Origin: Bacillota bacterium
Lineage (GTDB): Bacteria > Bacillota > Clostridia > Lachnospirales > Lachnospiraceae
Direction: 5' to 3'
DNA: 64,000 nt
Assembly: GCA_023409535.1 (NCBI GenBank)
Contig: JAEYGZ010000039.1
Span: 496,001 to 560,000, forward strand
Shown one piece after another: positions 41,907 through 50,814 of this stretch. The notes beneath the pieces were generated by a model. It made no database searches. It saw nothing but the letters and a program-made list of their open reading frames with translations, and was not told the origin of the DNA. The stretch's first letter is position 1. Each line of letters starts with the position of its first letter. A program made the position numbers and the translations under genes.

Positions 41907-43496
41907 TTACATCCACCCTGCGTCCTCGGTCAACAATTGATTGGCAATGGTATATCCGATCAGATACACCGTCGCGGAATTATTGCCATCCACGGTATAC
42001 GGAATAGCTGAGGTATCGGCGACGATAAGGTTTTTCACACCGAATACTCTTCCGTAAGCGTCGGCGACACCATCCTGTTCCCGGGCCGCCATACGGTTAA
42101 AGCTTTGTTCGTGGAAGGTAAGCTCGGTGTTGGCTTGAATAAAGCTCACCAGCTGCTCGTCATTATTAATAATATCCCTGGAAGGGGAAACGAGCTGATA
42201 CGCGGGATCAATCGCACTTAAGGCATCTGCGATGGGAACTACATACGTACGGAAGATATTCATGATATTCAGAATATCAAGGGCATTGCTTAAGAGGTTT
42301 TCATCCGGGTCAACCTGCTTCAGGGGATCGTTATTCTGTATGGTAATCCTGCCCCGGCTCTCGGGGAAGAGGGTAAGGACAAGGAGGGCAAGAATATCCC
42401 CCTGTACATGCCCGATTAACTGGATACCGCGATTCGGACCATCATTCGGAAGAGGAAGAAATGCCCCGCCCTGATAAAGTGCGTAGGGATCGTCACCCAA
42501 ATCATATGGATCATCTTGATTCATGCTGAATAATACAGTGTTAAGAATATGATTGACCAGATTTTCTCCAACGTTTGGGTTATCATAAACAACAGGATTG
42601 CCGGATGCCTGCAGCAGATCCGCAGGACCGATGCCGGACAGCATAAGAAGCTGCGAGCTGTTGATGCCTGCCGATATGATTATTTTCTTTCTGGCATAGG
42701 CACACTGACAATAACCTTCTCTTAAGAATTGCACACCATAAGCTTTCCTGTCATCATTGATCATAATCCGCAGCGCTGTCGTCCGCAGGAGTAACTTCAG
42801 ATTACGGCCATTCACACCGTCACCTTCCGGTGTCATGATATCTGCAGATAAAAATGCTGTGGCAGAGCTTTCCCTTGCCCCGTTCGGCTGCTGATACAGC
42901 TGCCAGCGCAGAAAGGGACCCAGAGGGGTATTGGGATCGTTATAGTCTGATATAACCGGATACCCGGTAGCCTGCTCAATCGCCCGCACTAATTTCTGGG
43001 TGACAGGCGGTGCCTCCGTCAGAGTTTGCCGGATATTGATAGGGCCGCCATAGCCATGAACGCCGGGATCATCGGTGTAACCGATAAAGTTTTCCAATTG
43101 TTTATAGTAATCCAGGGATTGATCAACTGACCAGGCCGGTCCAAGAAGAGTTTCCCACTCTCTCAGAACATTGACGGTAGGACGGACATATTGCATTCCG
43201 TTGACTGCGGAAGCACCGCCCAAGAGTCTTCCGGTAGTCCATGGGGCAATCTTGTCATCGGCATTGGTCTGCTCCGCAGTTCTGCCTGGCCAGAAGAATT
43301 CGGGCAGATACCGCAGGGGTTCACTTCTGGGATCGATAATACGCGGATCATCGCTGTTATTATCGCCTGCCTCCAGCACAAGGACTGAATTTTCATAATT
43401 ATCGGAGAGTGTCTTGGCTAAAACGGCGCCTGCAGGACCGGTACCTATGATTATATAATCATACTCCAAAGCATTGCTATCACACTGATTCATCAT
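41907..43496 (-). CDS. GMC-family FAD oxidoreductase
   Basis: 529 residues. The Rossmann FAD motif IIIGTGPAGAVLA is at the N-terminus, followed by the GMC signature GRLLGGASAVNGMQYVR and the second, SAGINSSQLLMLSGIGP. The catalytic His in TFHEQSFNRM and the Asn in DGNNSATVY fit the usual His/Asn pair, although the common HPxGTCRMG text is changed. No signal peptide is seen. GMC enzymes oxidise alcohols or sugars, usually with oxygen or a quinone, which is unexpected for an anaerobe. GTG 43502, ATG 43496 and ATG 43493 are alternative starts; GGAG is 5 nt before 43496. It is monocistronic. Confidence 0.88.
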   Translation of the reverse strand: MMNQCDSNALEYDYIIIGTGPAGAVLAKTLSDNYENSVLVLEAGDNNSDDPRIIDPRSEPLRYLPEFFWPGRTAEQTNADDKIAPWTTGRLLGGASAVNGMQYVRPTVNVLREWETLLGPAWSVDQSLDYYKQLENFIGYTDDPGVHGYGGPINIRQTLTEAPPVTQKLVRAIEQATGYPVISDYNDPNTPLGPFLRWQLYQQPNGARESSATAFLSADIMTPEGDGVNGRNLKLLLRTTALRIMINDDRKAYGVQFLREGYCQCAYARKKIIISAGINSSQLLMLSGIGPADLLQASGNPVVYDNPNVGENLVNHILNTVLFSMNQDDPYDLGDDPYALYQGGAFLPLPNDGPNRGIQLIGHVQGDILALLVLTLFPESRGRITIQNNDPLKQVDPDENLLSNALDILNIMNIFRTYVVPIADALSAIDPAYQLVSPSRDIINNDEQLVSFIQANTELTFHEQSFNRMAAREQDGVADAYGRVFGVKNLIVADTSAIPYTVDGNNSATVYLIGYTIANQLLTEDAGWM

Positions 43497-43703
43497 AATC
43501 ACTCCATAGATTGGAATTATGCGCTTGACCGCCTATTTATCTGTAATTATCTTATGTATGAAAGAAGGATGAGTGACTTGTTTGATGGGTTTATTACATT
43601 TTACATAGAATTATCAGTATGAAGATGGCATTTTAGATATATCCTATCCTTAAGGGAATGTCACGGAAAGAAGAAATCAAACATTATGTAAAGGAAGATG
43701 CAA

Positions 43704-44930
43704 ATGGCAAATAACAACAGCTCAGATTCAGGCAATGATAATGAGCCCCGGAAAGAAAAACTGGAAGAAACCTATGATATTAAAACAGATGAATTCATGG
43801 ATGAGGTCAGAAGGTCATTAAGTGCACAGGTGAATGAAACAATGAAGAATGAGCCGGAGAATTTCAATCCTGAGGAGCATAAGGGGGAGAAAAAGAAAAA
43901 GCATCCAGGCAAAGTATTTAAGGTGGTTTCAATCGCGATACTTGCCCTGGCATTTCTGGCCGTACTGATGGTCAGCACCGATTTTGGCAAGAGTTTGATT
44001 ATAAGAATGATCGGTTCGTATAGCTATAATAAATTAAATTATGAGGAAACACCGCAGGTGACAAAGCCGCCGGAAGAGAACGAACAGCCGCAGCCGGGGG
44101 TTCCGACAACTGCAGTGCAGGAGCCGGCAAAGCCTGATTATATCTCCAATATCCTCTTAATCGGAGTTGAGACCTTTGAAGGTGCCCTAAATACGGATAC
44201 CATGATTATTGCCTCTCTTGATTCAAAGAACAATGTTATAAAGCTGACCTCCCTGATGAGGGATCTTTATGTCCAGATTCCGGGCCACAGCAATGCAAAA
44301 CTAAATTCAGCCTATGCAAAGGAGGGCATTCAGGGCCTGTATGATACCATAAAGGTAAATTTTGATGTTGAGATTGATGGCTATGCATTGGTGGATTTTA
44401 AAGATTTTGAACGTGTCATTGACTACCTGGGAGGTGTTGATATCACTTTAACCAGGCAGGAAGCCAATTATCTAAACTCCACAAATTATATCTCCAATCC
44501 GTCGTATCGGAATGTGGTGGCCGGAACGCAGCATATGAACGGCAACCAGGTCCTGGGATATTGCCGGGTTCGTAAGGTCCCGACGGCAACAGAGAGTAAT
44601 GACTTTGGCCGGACCCAGAGGCAAAGGATCGTATTGGAGAAGATATTTGAGAAGATGAGATCAAAGAATATTATCCAGCTGGGACTGATTATGAATAAGA
44701 TCCTGAATAATATTGATATAAAGACGGATATTTCAAAATCAGAATATAATGATTATCTGCAGCAGGCTGTATATCTCAGAGAGAACGCTATACAGACCTT
44801 AAGAATTCCTACAGATGATAATTACACAAATGAGTCTTATTCAGGCACTTATGCGAAGGATGTACTTGTACCAAGAAGCTGGGATCGAACGAGAAAGGAT
44901 ATTCATGAGTTCATTTACGGAACGGATTAG
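43704..44930 (+). CDS. LytR-CpsA-Psr (LCP) family cell-wall glycopolymer ligase
   Basis: 408 residues. An N-terminal charged cytoplasmic region (about 1-70), one membrane helix (about 72-92), a Pro/Glu-rich linker and an LCP domain. The domain's conserved parts are NTDTMIIASLD, LTSLMRDLYVQIPG, KLNSAYAKEG, LGGVDITL and the Arg-rich RTQRQR. LCP enzymes transfer teichoic acid or other anionic polymers from lipid carriers to peptidoglycan outside the membrane. The start at ATG 43704 has GGAAG 6 nt upstream; ATG 43698 overlaps it. The lipoprotein gene 47 bp downstream and the TagF-like gene further on fit an envelope locus. Confidence 0.93.
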   Translation: MANNNSSDSGNDNEPRKEKLEETYDIKTDEFMDEVRRSLSAQVNETMKNEPENFNPEEHKGEKKKKHPGKVFKVVSIAILALAFLAVLMVSTDFGKSLIIRMIGSYSYNKLNYEETPQVTKPPEENEQPQPGVPTTAVQEPAKPDYISNILLIGVETFEGALNTDTMIIASLDSKNNVIKLTSLMRDLYVQIPGHSNAKLNSAYAKEGIQGLYDTIKVNFDVEIDGYALVDFKDFERVIDYLGGVDITLTRQEANYLNSTNYISNPSYRNVVAGTQHMNGNQVLGYCRVRKVPTATESNDFGRTQRQRIVLEKIFEKMRSKNIIQLGLIMNKILNNIDIKTDISKSEYNDYLQQAVYLRENAIQTLRIPTDDNYTNESYSGTYAKDVLVPRSWDRTRKDIHEFIYGTD

Positions 44931-44977
44931 GCCGTCACGGCGTCTAATAGTTACAGAATATCCAAAGGAGTGATACT

Positions 44978-45784
44978 ATGAAAAAGTTTGTATATTTATT
45001 TTCTTTGATTTTTATATTTATATTACTTACGGGCTGCGGTACCGTGGAGAATCCGCTGGTTGCCAGGAAGGTTGAAACTCCGTCGGATTCCGGCCTGGCG
45101 AAGCAAACGGAGGTCTATACGTTTCAGGCGGAAGTCATTAACACGGAGGTACCGCTGTTAGTTGCTCCCGATAAGGATAGCAATGAAGCCCGTTCCTCAG
45201 ATAAGATCAGCGTAAGTGTCCAGTCGGAAGATATAACGAATGCAAATGGTGATACCATCACCTTAGAGGATCTCAAAAAAGGAGATTTCGTAACGATCAA
45301 TTATAACGGAGTAATTTTAGAATCCTATCCGGCACAGATTACCGCTGACAGTATAGCAGTCGCCGGTCATAATGTCCTGTATGACGGATACATGGCATTG
45401 ATTGATGATATTTATCAGGAGGATTCGGGGTTGAACGGGGAGATTGAAATGATTGCCCTGGATACCACCGGATGGACCGGCTTGACAGATATCCAGAAGG
45501 AAATGATCTTCTCCCAGGTCAAGGAAGCTTATGGGTTTGATACGGTGGAAGGTACTTATGATGATTTGGTGGAACAGGGCCTGATTAATGAGGATCAATT
45601 GTATTTTGAAAAAGGGATCTTAATTAAACTCTCAAATATGACGTATGACGAAGACAAACAAACGATAACCTGCGCAATCAGCAAATGGAGAAGCGGTCTC
45701 GGCGCCGTAGGTTCCGATGAAGTAACCGCACAGCTTAAGGACGGTACCTGGAATATAACCAAAGAGAGCCGGTGGATCAGCTGA
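44978..45784 (+). CDS. lipoprotein, function unknown
   Basis: 268 residues. A lipoprotein signal peptide ends in the lipobox LLTGC with Cys20. Residues 40-125 look beta-rich and contain ANGDTITLEDLKKGDFVTINYNG, which resembles a small OB-like or DUF-type beta domain seen in clostridial lipoproteins. The C-terminal part has DEDKQTITCAISKWRSGLGA. I recognise no named family. It follows the LCP gene, with a good site AAAGGAGTGATACT, and probably shares its transcript. The end overlaps the convergent transporter gene by 8 bp. Confidence 0.82.
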   Translation: MKKFVYLFSLIFIFILLTGCGTVENPLVARKVETPSDSGLAKQTEVYTFQAEVINTEVPLLVAPDKDSNEARSSDKISVSVQSEDITNANGDTITLEDLKKGDFVTINYNGVILESYPAQITADSIAVAGHNVLYDGYMALIDDIYQEDSGLNGEIEMIALDTTGWTGLTDIQKEMIFSQVKEAYGFDTVEGTYDDLVEQGLINEDQLYFEKGILIKLSNMTYDEDKQTITCAISKWRSGLGAVGSDEVTAQLKDGTWNITKESRWIS

Positions 45785-46916
45785 ACAAGTAGTAACCCAG
45801 GCACAAAACCGCCAGAAAGGCAGCATTATATAAAGTAAAGGACAGCAAATATCTTTTTGTTCCGGCGCCGGTTGTCCTGCTGTAGAATTTGTAGGAAATC
45901 AGGCTGGCAAGGGAGGCAACCAGGGTGCCGAGACCGCCCAGGTTGGAACCCAGAAGTACGGCCCGATAATCACCGGTAAAAGCAGATAACAATACGGCAG
46001 CAGGCACATTGCTGATGATCTGACTGGCAAGGAGCGTGACGGGCAGTTCTCTTTCCTGCAGCAGGGAAGCTAATAATTCCCGTAAAAAAGTTATATTACC
46101 GATATTACCCACAAATATAAAAAAGCAGACAAAGGTAAACAGCAGGGAATAATCAAGTTTTTTTAATACAGTCCGGTCAAGGATAGCGATACCGGATAAC
46201 ACCAGGAGTAATGTTATGTGGTAATCAATCAACCGTAATACACATGCCAGACAGACAAGGAATAAACCACTGTAAAGGATAATATGCAGGGTTGATTTCT
46301 TGTCTTTCTTTGTATTGTCGGTAAGAGTAAAGCTGATGTGCTCCTTTGGGATAAAGGCAATGGTGATCCAAAGAAGCAGCAGGGAGAGCAGGGTATAGGG
46401 AAGGGTGATCTGAACGAACTCAGCAATCGGAATATTGTAATAAGAATACAGGTAAAGGTTTTGCGGGTTGCCGACAGGGGTCAGCATGCTGCCAAGGTTC
46501 GCTGCAATCGTTTGAAGTACGATGATTCTGATCATGTATTTTTCCTGACCCGTCCTCGTAAGAATTAATATGGCAAACGGTACGAAGGTAATCAGAGCCA
46601 CATCGTTCGTTATCCACATAGAGGTAAAGAAGCATAGACCAATCAGTACATAACTGATGGAGCGAATATTGGCAACCTGCATCAGCAGCTTCTCAGATAA
46701 CAATAAAAAGACTCCGGTCTTGTTAAAGCCTGCTACTACGGCCATGAGGCACAGAAGCAGGGAAAGTACACGAAAGTCGATATAACCGATGTAATCTGCC
46801 GAAGGAGGCACAAAGAACATGGAAATGACAGCAGCCAAACCGGAGATGGCAAGCACAGCCTCCGACTTGATCCACTGTATGATATGAGTATATTTTCTTA
46901 TGATTCTTGTTGGCAT
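45777..46916 (-). CDS. ion transporter superfamily membrane protein (SLC13/ArsB/CitMHS type)
   Basis: 379 residues with about ten or eleven membrane helices. Two inverted-repeat signature regions are recognisable. WITNDVALITFVPF with GSMLTPVGNPQN lies in the first half and SNVPAAVLLSAF with GSNLGGLGTLVA in the second. These are the substrate-binding helical hairpins of anion/sodium symporters and ArsB-like pumps. The transported ion (dicarboxylate, citrate, arsenite or sodium) cannot be told. The ATG 46916 follows AAAGGAACGGAAT. It is convergent with the lipoprotein gene (8-bp overlap) and divergent from the acyltransferase. Confidence 0.85.
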   Translation of the reverse strand: MPTRIIRKYTHIIQWIKSEAVLAISGLAAVISMFFVPPSADYIGYIDFRVLSLLLCLMAVVAGFNKTGVFLLLSEKLLMQVANIRSISYVLIGLCFFTSMWITNDVALITFVPFAILILTRTGQEKYMIRIIVLQTIAANLGSMLTPVGNPQNLYLYSYYNIPIAEFVQITLPYTLLSLLLLWITIAFIPKEHISFTLTDNTKKDKKSTLHIILYSGLFLVCLACVLRLIDYHITLLLVLSGIAILDRTVLKKLDYSLLFTFVCFFIFVGNIGNITFLRELLASLLQERELPVTLLASQIISNVPAAVLLSAFTGDYRAVLLGSNLGGLGTLVASLASLISYKFYSRTTGAGTKRYLLSFTLYNAAFLAVLCLGYYLFS

Positions 46917-47026
46917 ATTCCGTTCCTTTTTTCTTGCTTTTTTTATATGAAGTGATAAAATACATAATGTTGCAACTAAACACGAACAAAATTCTACAGC
47001 AAAAATCCGGTAAAAGCAATTGCTTA

Positions 47027-47055
47027 TTGCATGTCATGGTATTCTTTGCTAGAAT
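47027..47055 (+). promoter_or_regulatory. SigA promoter for the acyltransferase/TagF operon
   Basis: TTGCAT (47027-47032), 17 nt, TAGAAT (47050-47055), 29 bp before the ATG at 47084. Confidence 0.7.
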
Positions 47056-47083
47056 CAGAATATCACCAGAATAGGAGTTAAAA

Positions 47084-48094
47084 ATGAATCAAGATGTGGC
47101 AGTGAATTCACCTGTTACGAAGGATAACCCCAGAGACTATCTTATGGATAATCTTCGGGCAATATTTATTATTTTAGTAGTATGGGGGCACATCCTGACC
47201 TCCATGAAGGACCAGTATGATAATTTACGGAGCTTATATATTTTTATTTTCTTCTTTCATATGCCGGCAATGGCATTTGTGTCCGGATATTTTTCCAAGA
47301 ACCTGGAGAAGATCAGAAGCAATGCTTTCGTAACAGTTTTTTTGCCGTATTTATTCCTGAATACGATTGAGTATGCTTTTAAAGTCCTGATTTTGCATGA
47401 GGATTTAAGCTACCAGGTATTAAATCCGTTTTGGGGCTTATGGTATCTGCTGGCATTATTCCTTTGGAAATTCTTCCTGAAGGATATTGTGAAGATACGG
47501 TTCATTTTGCCGCTAAGCTTTGTCATTGCCGTTCTCAGCGGCTTCAGCGGTGAATTTTCAGATGATTTGGCCTTAGGAAGAACCTTATGCTTTCTGCCCT
47601 TCTTTCTGCTGGGGTATTATTGTACACAGGAACATATTACAAGGATACGAAAGCTTCCCAAGCTGCTGGGGATTGTAATTATCGCAGCGGTAGCGGTTTT
47701 GTCGACCTACGCGGCTTATACACGATTATTTAAGCTGGAGACGCTGTATCTTCGGGGACCGTATCCGGAGGAAGCCCAGCTGGAGTCAATGCTTTACCGG
47801 ATTCTGGTTTATGTAGTGGCATGTGCGATGATTTTTGCTGTTACCAGCCTGTTTACCGGTAAGAAGACCATTTTATCCTACATAGGTACCAGTACCATGA
47901 CGGTTTATATTTTTCATTTATTTACAATACCGCTGTTAGAAAAATTACGTTTATTTGAGAACCAGCCTTATGTTTATTTGATCTATTCCATACTGATGAC
48001 GGCACTCATAACCTTTGTCTATACCCTGCCTGTCGTCAAGAAGGCGTATGATACGATTATGGATAAACTGACAGGCTTAATATACTCCAAGTGA
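47084..48094 (+). CDS. acyltransferase family 3 membrane protein
   Basis: 336 residues with about ten membrane helices. It begins RDYLMDNLRAIFIILVVWGH, the acyltransferase-3 motif in which the conserved His and Arg take part in acyl transfer. HMPAMAFVSGYF follows, as in fucose 4-O-acetyltransferase-like proteins. Such enzymes O-acetylate sugars of wall polymers or exported glycans at the membrane. It is 18 bp before a glycosyltransferase-TagF gene, so wall-polymer decoration is the likely role. The ATG follows ATAGGAGTTAAAA. Confidence 0.88.
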   Translation: MNQDVAVNSPVTKDNPRDYLMDNLRAIFIILVVWGHILTSMKDQYDNLRSLYIFIFFFHMPAMAFVSGYFSKNLEKIRSNAFVTVFLPYLFLNTIEYAFKVLILHEDLSYQVLNPFWGLWYLLALFLWKFFLKDIVKIRFILPLSFVIAVLSGFSGEFSDDLALGRTLCFLPFFLLGYYCTQEHITRIRKLPKLLGIVIIAAVAVLSTYAAYTRLFKLETLYLRGPYPEEAQLESMLYRILVYVVACAMIFAVTSLFTGKKTILSYIGTSTMTVYIFHLFTIPLLEKLRLFENQPYVYLIYSILMTALITFVYTLPVVKKAYDTIMDKLTGLIYSK

Positions 48095-48112
48095 GAAAGG
48101 CAGGAATAAAAG

Positions 48113-50503
48113 GTGAAGCTAAGTATTATTGTTCCCTTTCATAAGGGGGCACATTTTCTTGAGGATTGCTTTGAAAGCATCAGGGATCAAGGAATAACAA
48201 ACTTTGAGACGATTCTCGTTCTGGATCATGTAAAGGAAGAGATCTCAGAGGTAATCAACCGTTATCAGGATTTGAATCTGAAGATAATTGAGCTTCAGGA
48301 AACAGACACAGTGTACCGCAGATATCAAAAAGTAAAAGCCATGGAGCCGTTTAAGGACTTCAGCGGTGTGGCGGTTGCCAGAAATGCAGGACTTGAGGCT
48401 GCGTCTGGCGAATATGTGTACTTCCTTGACAGCGATGATTATATACTGAGCGGTACGCTGCAGCTGCTTCTGCAGGCGGCTGAGGAACAGTCAGCGGATT
48501 TTACTTATGGAAAAAGAGCAAATACTTGGTTTCGCCGGATCGTTTATCTGTCCTCCCTGGTAGAAAAAGAGGGAGAAGAGGACTCGGAAGAAGACGAGCA
48601 GGATGGAACGTATCAGGAAACAGAGGAGCAAAGCAATACAACGCAAACCAGCGCAGGGGAAAGTGATGAACCGGTAAAGCTGACCCGGCGTCAGAAAAGG
48701 ATCCTGAAGGTTCAGGATAAGCTTGCGGCAGCAGCTCTTGCGGATGAAGAGGCATTGGCTCAGCTAGCGGAAGCATACCATACCCTGCTTGTATCTAAAA
48801 AGGGTCTTATCTGCGTGTCGGTATCAGGCATTTTATTTCGCAGAAGCTTTCTGAAAGAGCATGAGATCCGTTTTAATGATCATTATATCTACTTCTCGGA
48901 TTTAACCTTTGTTCTTCAGGCATTACTGCAGGTAAAGAGGTGTTCCTATCTTCCTGAGGCTGTCTATGTGAAGAGAAAGCATAATGATCCGATCCATTAT
49001 CCATCCCTGTCCCAGCTAAAGGCGGAGGATAAGTACGAGGAATACATACAGGCATACCGGCAAGCCAGAAGCCTTACACAGGATCAGACTCCTCTGAGAA
49101 GCTATCTGGAGGATAAGCTGATTACCTATTATACGACTGTTTATGCACCCAGATTACGTCGGAGTGAGAAGGAAATCTGGAGGACAGACCGTTTCCGGTC
49201 CATGCGTGAGGCAGTCCTGCAGGTGGAGCCGGAGAAGTTAAAAAGGCTGAAGGGGTATCGAAAGCGCATTGTTAGAGCACTGCTTAAAAATAATGTGAAA
49301 AAGGCAACCAGGATTGTCAATCTTCACCTTGGCATGAAGAAATACCGTAAGATCAAGAAGAACAACCGTATTTTTGCATATTATCTGTATCACAATTTCT
49401 TTACAAAGATGTCCGTAAAGGAAAATTGGGTATTGTGTGAAACCTTCTTCGGAAAGAGTTATTCAGACAGTCCGAAATATATCTATGAATACTTAAGCAG
49501 GAACTACCCGGGGAAATACCGCTTCATCTGGGTAGTGAATCAGAGAACCAGGATACCTTACCCCCATACCAGGGTAAAGCGCTTCAGCATCCGTTATTGC
49601 TATTATCTGGCCCGCTGCAAATATGACGTATTCAATGTCAGACAGCCGGAGTGGATGAAGAAGAGAGAAGGCAATGTGTTCCTGGAAACCTGGCACGGAA
49701 CACCGTTAAAGAAGCTGGTATTTGACCAGGAAGAGGTTATGGGAGCATCTCCGCTCTATAAGGCACAGTTCTATACCCAGTCAAGGATATGGGATTATCT
49801 TGTTGCCGCCAATAAATTCTCAAGTGAAGCCTTCCGCAGTGCCTTTCTTTTTGATAAGGAGATGCTGGAATATGGCTATCCGAGAAATGATATTTTACAT
49901 AGCCCGGAGAAGGATGCGCTGGCTGCCCGGATTAAAAAGAAGCTGCGTATCCCCGAGGGCAAGAAAACAATACTTTATGCACCTACCTGGCGCGACGATG
50001 AATACTATGGCCGAGGTGAGTATAAATTTGCCTTAAAGCTGGATCTTCATCTGCTGAAGAAGGAGCTGGGCAGTGATTATGCGGTTCTGCTGCGCACTCA
50101 CTACTTTATTGCAGATTCCCTGGATGTGACAGGCTTGGAGGACTTTGCGGTCAATGTCAGCAAGTATGACGATATTTCAGAGCTTTACCTGATCTCTGAT
50201 TTACTGATTACCGATTATTCCTCCGTATTCTTTGATTATGCCAACCTAAAACGGCCGATTCTGTTCTATACTTATGATCTGGATAAATACCGTGATATGC
50301 TTCGCGGCTTTTACATGGATATAGAGTCGGAAGTACCGGGTCCGCTGCTGTTTACCAATGAAGAGGTGGTGGACGCAATCCGCCGTATTGACAGTATCAC
50401 GGCTGAGTATAAAGAGAAGTACGATACCTTCTATGAGCGCTTCTGCAGTCTGGAGGACGGACACGCCTCAGAGAATATAGCAAAAAGGGTATTCAATCTT
50501 TAA
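48113..50503 (+). CDS. GT2 glycosyltransferase fused to CDP-glycerol glycerophosphotransferase (TagF-like)
   Basis: 796 residues, start GTG 48113 after AAAGGCAGGAATAAAAG. Residues 1-270 are a GT-A glycosyltransferase with SIIVPFHKG, VARNAGL and the metal motif DSDD (106-109). Residues about 420-796 are a TagF/TagB-type polyol-phosphate transferase with ETWHGTPLKKL, ILYAPTWRDD, LLRTHYF and ITDYSSVFFDYA. Together they could add a sugar and glycerol (or ribitol) phosphate units to a teichoic-acid-like polymer on the membrane's inner face. The GT domain carries an acidic low-complexity insertion (about 151-190) followed by a basic helical stretch, which is unusual. Confidence 0.9.
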   Translation: MKLSIIVPFHKGAHFLEDCFESIRDQGITNFETILVLDHVKEEISEVINRYQDLNLKIIELQETDTVYRRYQKVKAMEPFKDFSGVAVARNAGLEAASGEYVYFLDSDDYILSGTLQLLLQAAEEQSADFTYGKRANTWFRRIVYLSSLVEKEGEEDSEEDEQDGTYQETEEQSNTTQTSAGESDEPVKLTRRQKRILKVQDKLAAAALADEEALAQLAEAYHTLLVSKKGLICVSVSGILFRRSFLKEHEIRFNDHYIYFSDLTFVLQALLQVKRCSYLPEAVYVKRKHNDPIHYPSLSQLKAEDKYEEYIQAYRQARSLTQDQTPLRSYLEDKLITYYTTVYAPRLRRSEKEIWRTDRFRSMREAVLQVEPEKLKRLKGYRKRIVRALLKNNVKKATRIVNLHLGMKKYRKIKKNNRIFAYYLYHNFFTKMSVKENWVLCETFFGKSYSDSPKYIYEYLSRNYPGKYRFIWVVNQRTRIPYPHTRVKRFSIRYCYYLARCKYDVFNVRQPEWMKKREGNVFLETWHGTPLKKLVFDQEEVMGASPLYKAQFYTQSRIWDYLVAANKFSSEAFRSAFLFDKEMLEYGYPRNDILHSPEKDALAARIKKKLRIPEGKKTILYAPTWRDDEYYGRGEYKFALKLDLHLLKKELGSDYAVLLRTHYFIADSLDVTGLEDFAVNVSKYDDISELYLISDLLITDYSSVFFDYANLKRPILFYTYDLDKYRDMLRGFYMDIESEVPGPLLFTNEEVVDAIRRIDSITAEYKEKYDTFYERFCSLEDGHASENIAKRVFNL

Positions 50504-50564
50504 TTATGATTCGAGTGACATATGTCATGTATGAAACAGAGGAATACAGATGCATACATATTTC

Positions 50565-50592
50565 CCATAGATAGGACATCTCCTATCTATGG
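50565..50592 (+). repeat. perfect 12-bp hairpin after the GT2-TagF gene
   Basis: CCATAGATAGGA (50565-50576), loop CATC, TCCTATCTATGG (50581-50592). It lies 62 bp beyond the stop but has no T run, so termination is uncertain. This hairpin, the promoter at 50646 and the hairpin at 50701 account for most of the 311-bp gap before purC. Confidence 0.65.
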
Positions 50593-50645
50593 CAGCCGAA
50601 CCAAATATATAAGTTAAGCTTACCATTGAAATAAGCATAACTTAT

Positions 50646-50673
50646 TTGCGTAATTGCATTGTTCCGTTATAAT
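50646..50673 (+). promoter_or_regulatory. SigA promoter for purC
   Basis: TTGCGT (50646-50651), 16 nt, TATAAT (50668-50673). It predicts a leader of about 135 nt before purC. Confidence 0.65.
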
Positions 50674-50700
50674 AAGAAGAGTAAGTACTGGTGTTTTATT

Positions 50701-50731
50701 ATATCATGAACAAAGTACATGTTCATGATAT
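50701..50731 (+). repeat. perfect 12-bp hairpin in the purC leader
   Basis: ATATCATGAACA (50701-50712), 7-nt loop, TGTTCATGATAT (50720-50731). It lies inside the predicted purC leader, about 20 nt after the expected start. I found no purine-riboswitch core and no PurR box. The function is unknown. Confidence 0.65.
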
Positions 50732-50814
50732 CTCGCTCCAATTGGAATTCACAAGCAAGCTTGTAATTTCTCATTCCGCTTTCATTATAACGCAAAGGAC
50801 AGGTGGCAGTTGCT

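Noticed and set aside
50504..50814. Purine riboswitch or PurR box before purC
   Set aside because: Looked for the guanine-aptamer core and PurR-like boxes; only simple hairpins and a SigA promoter were seen.
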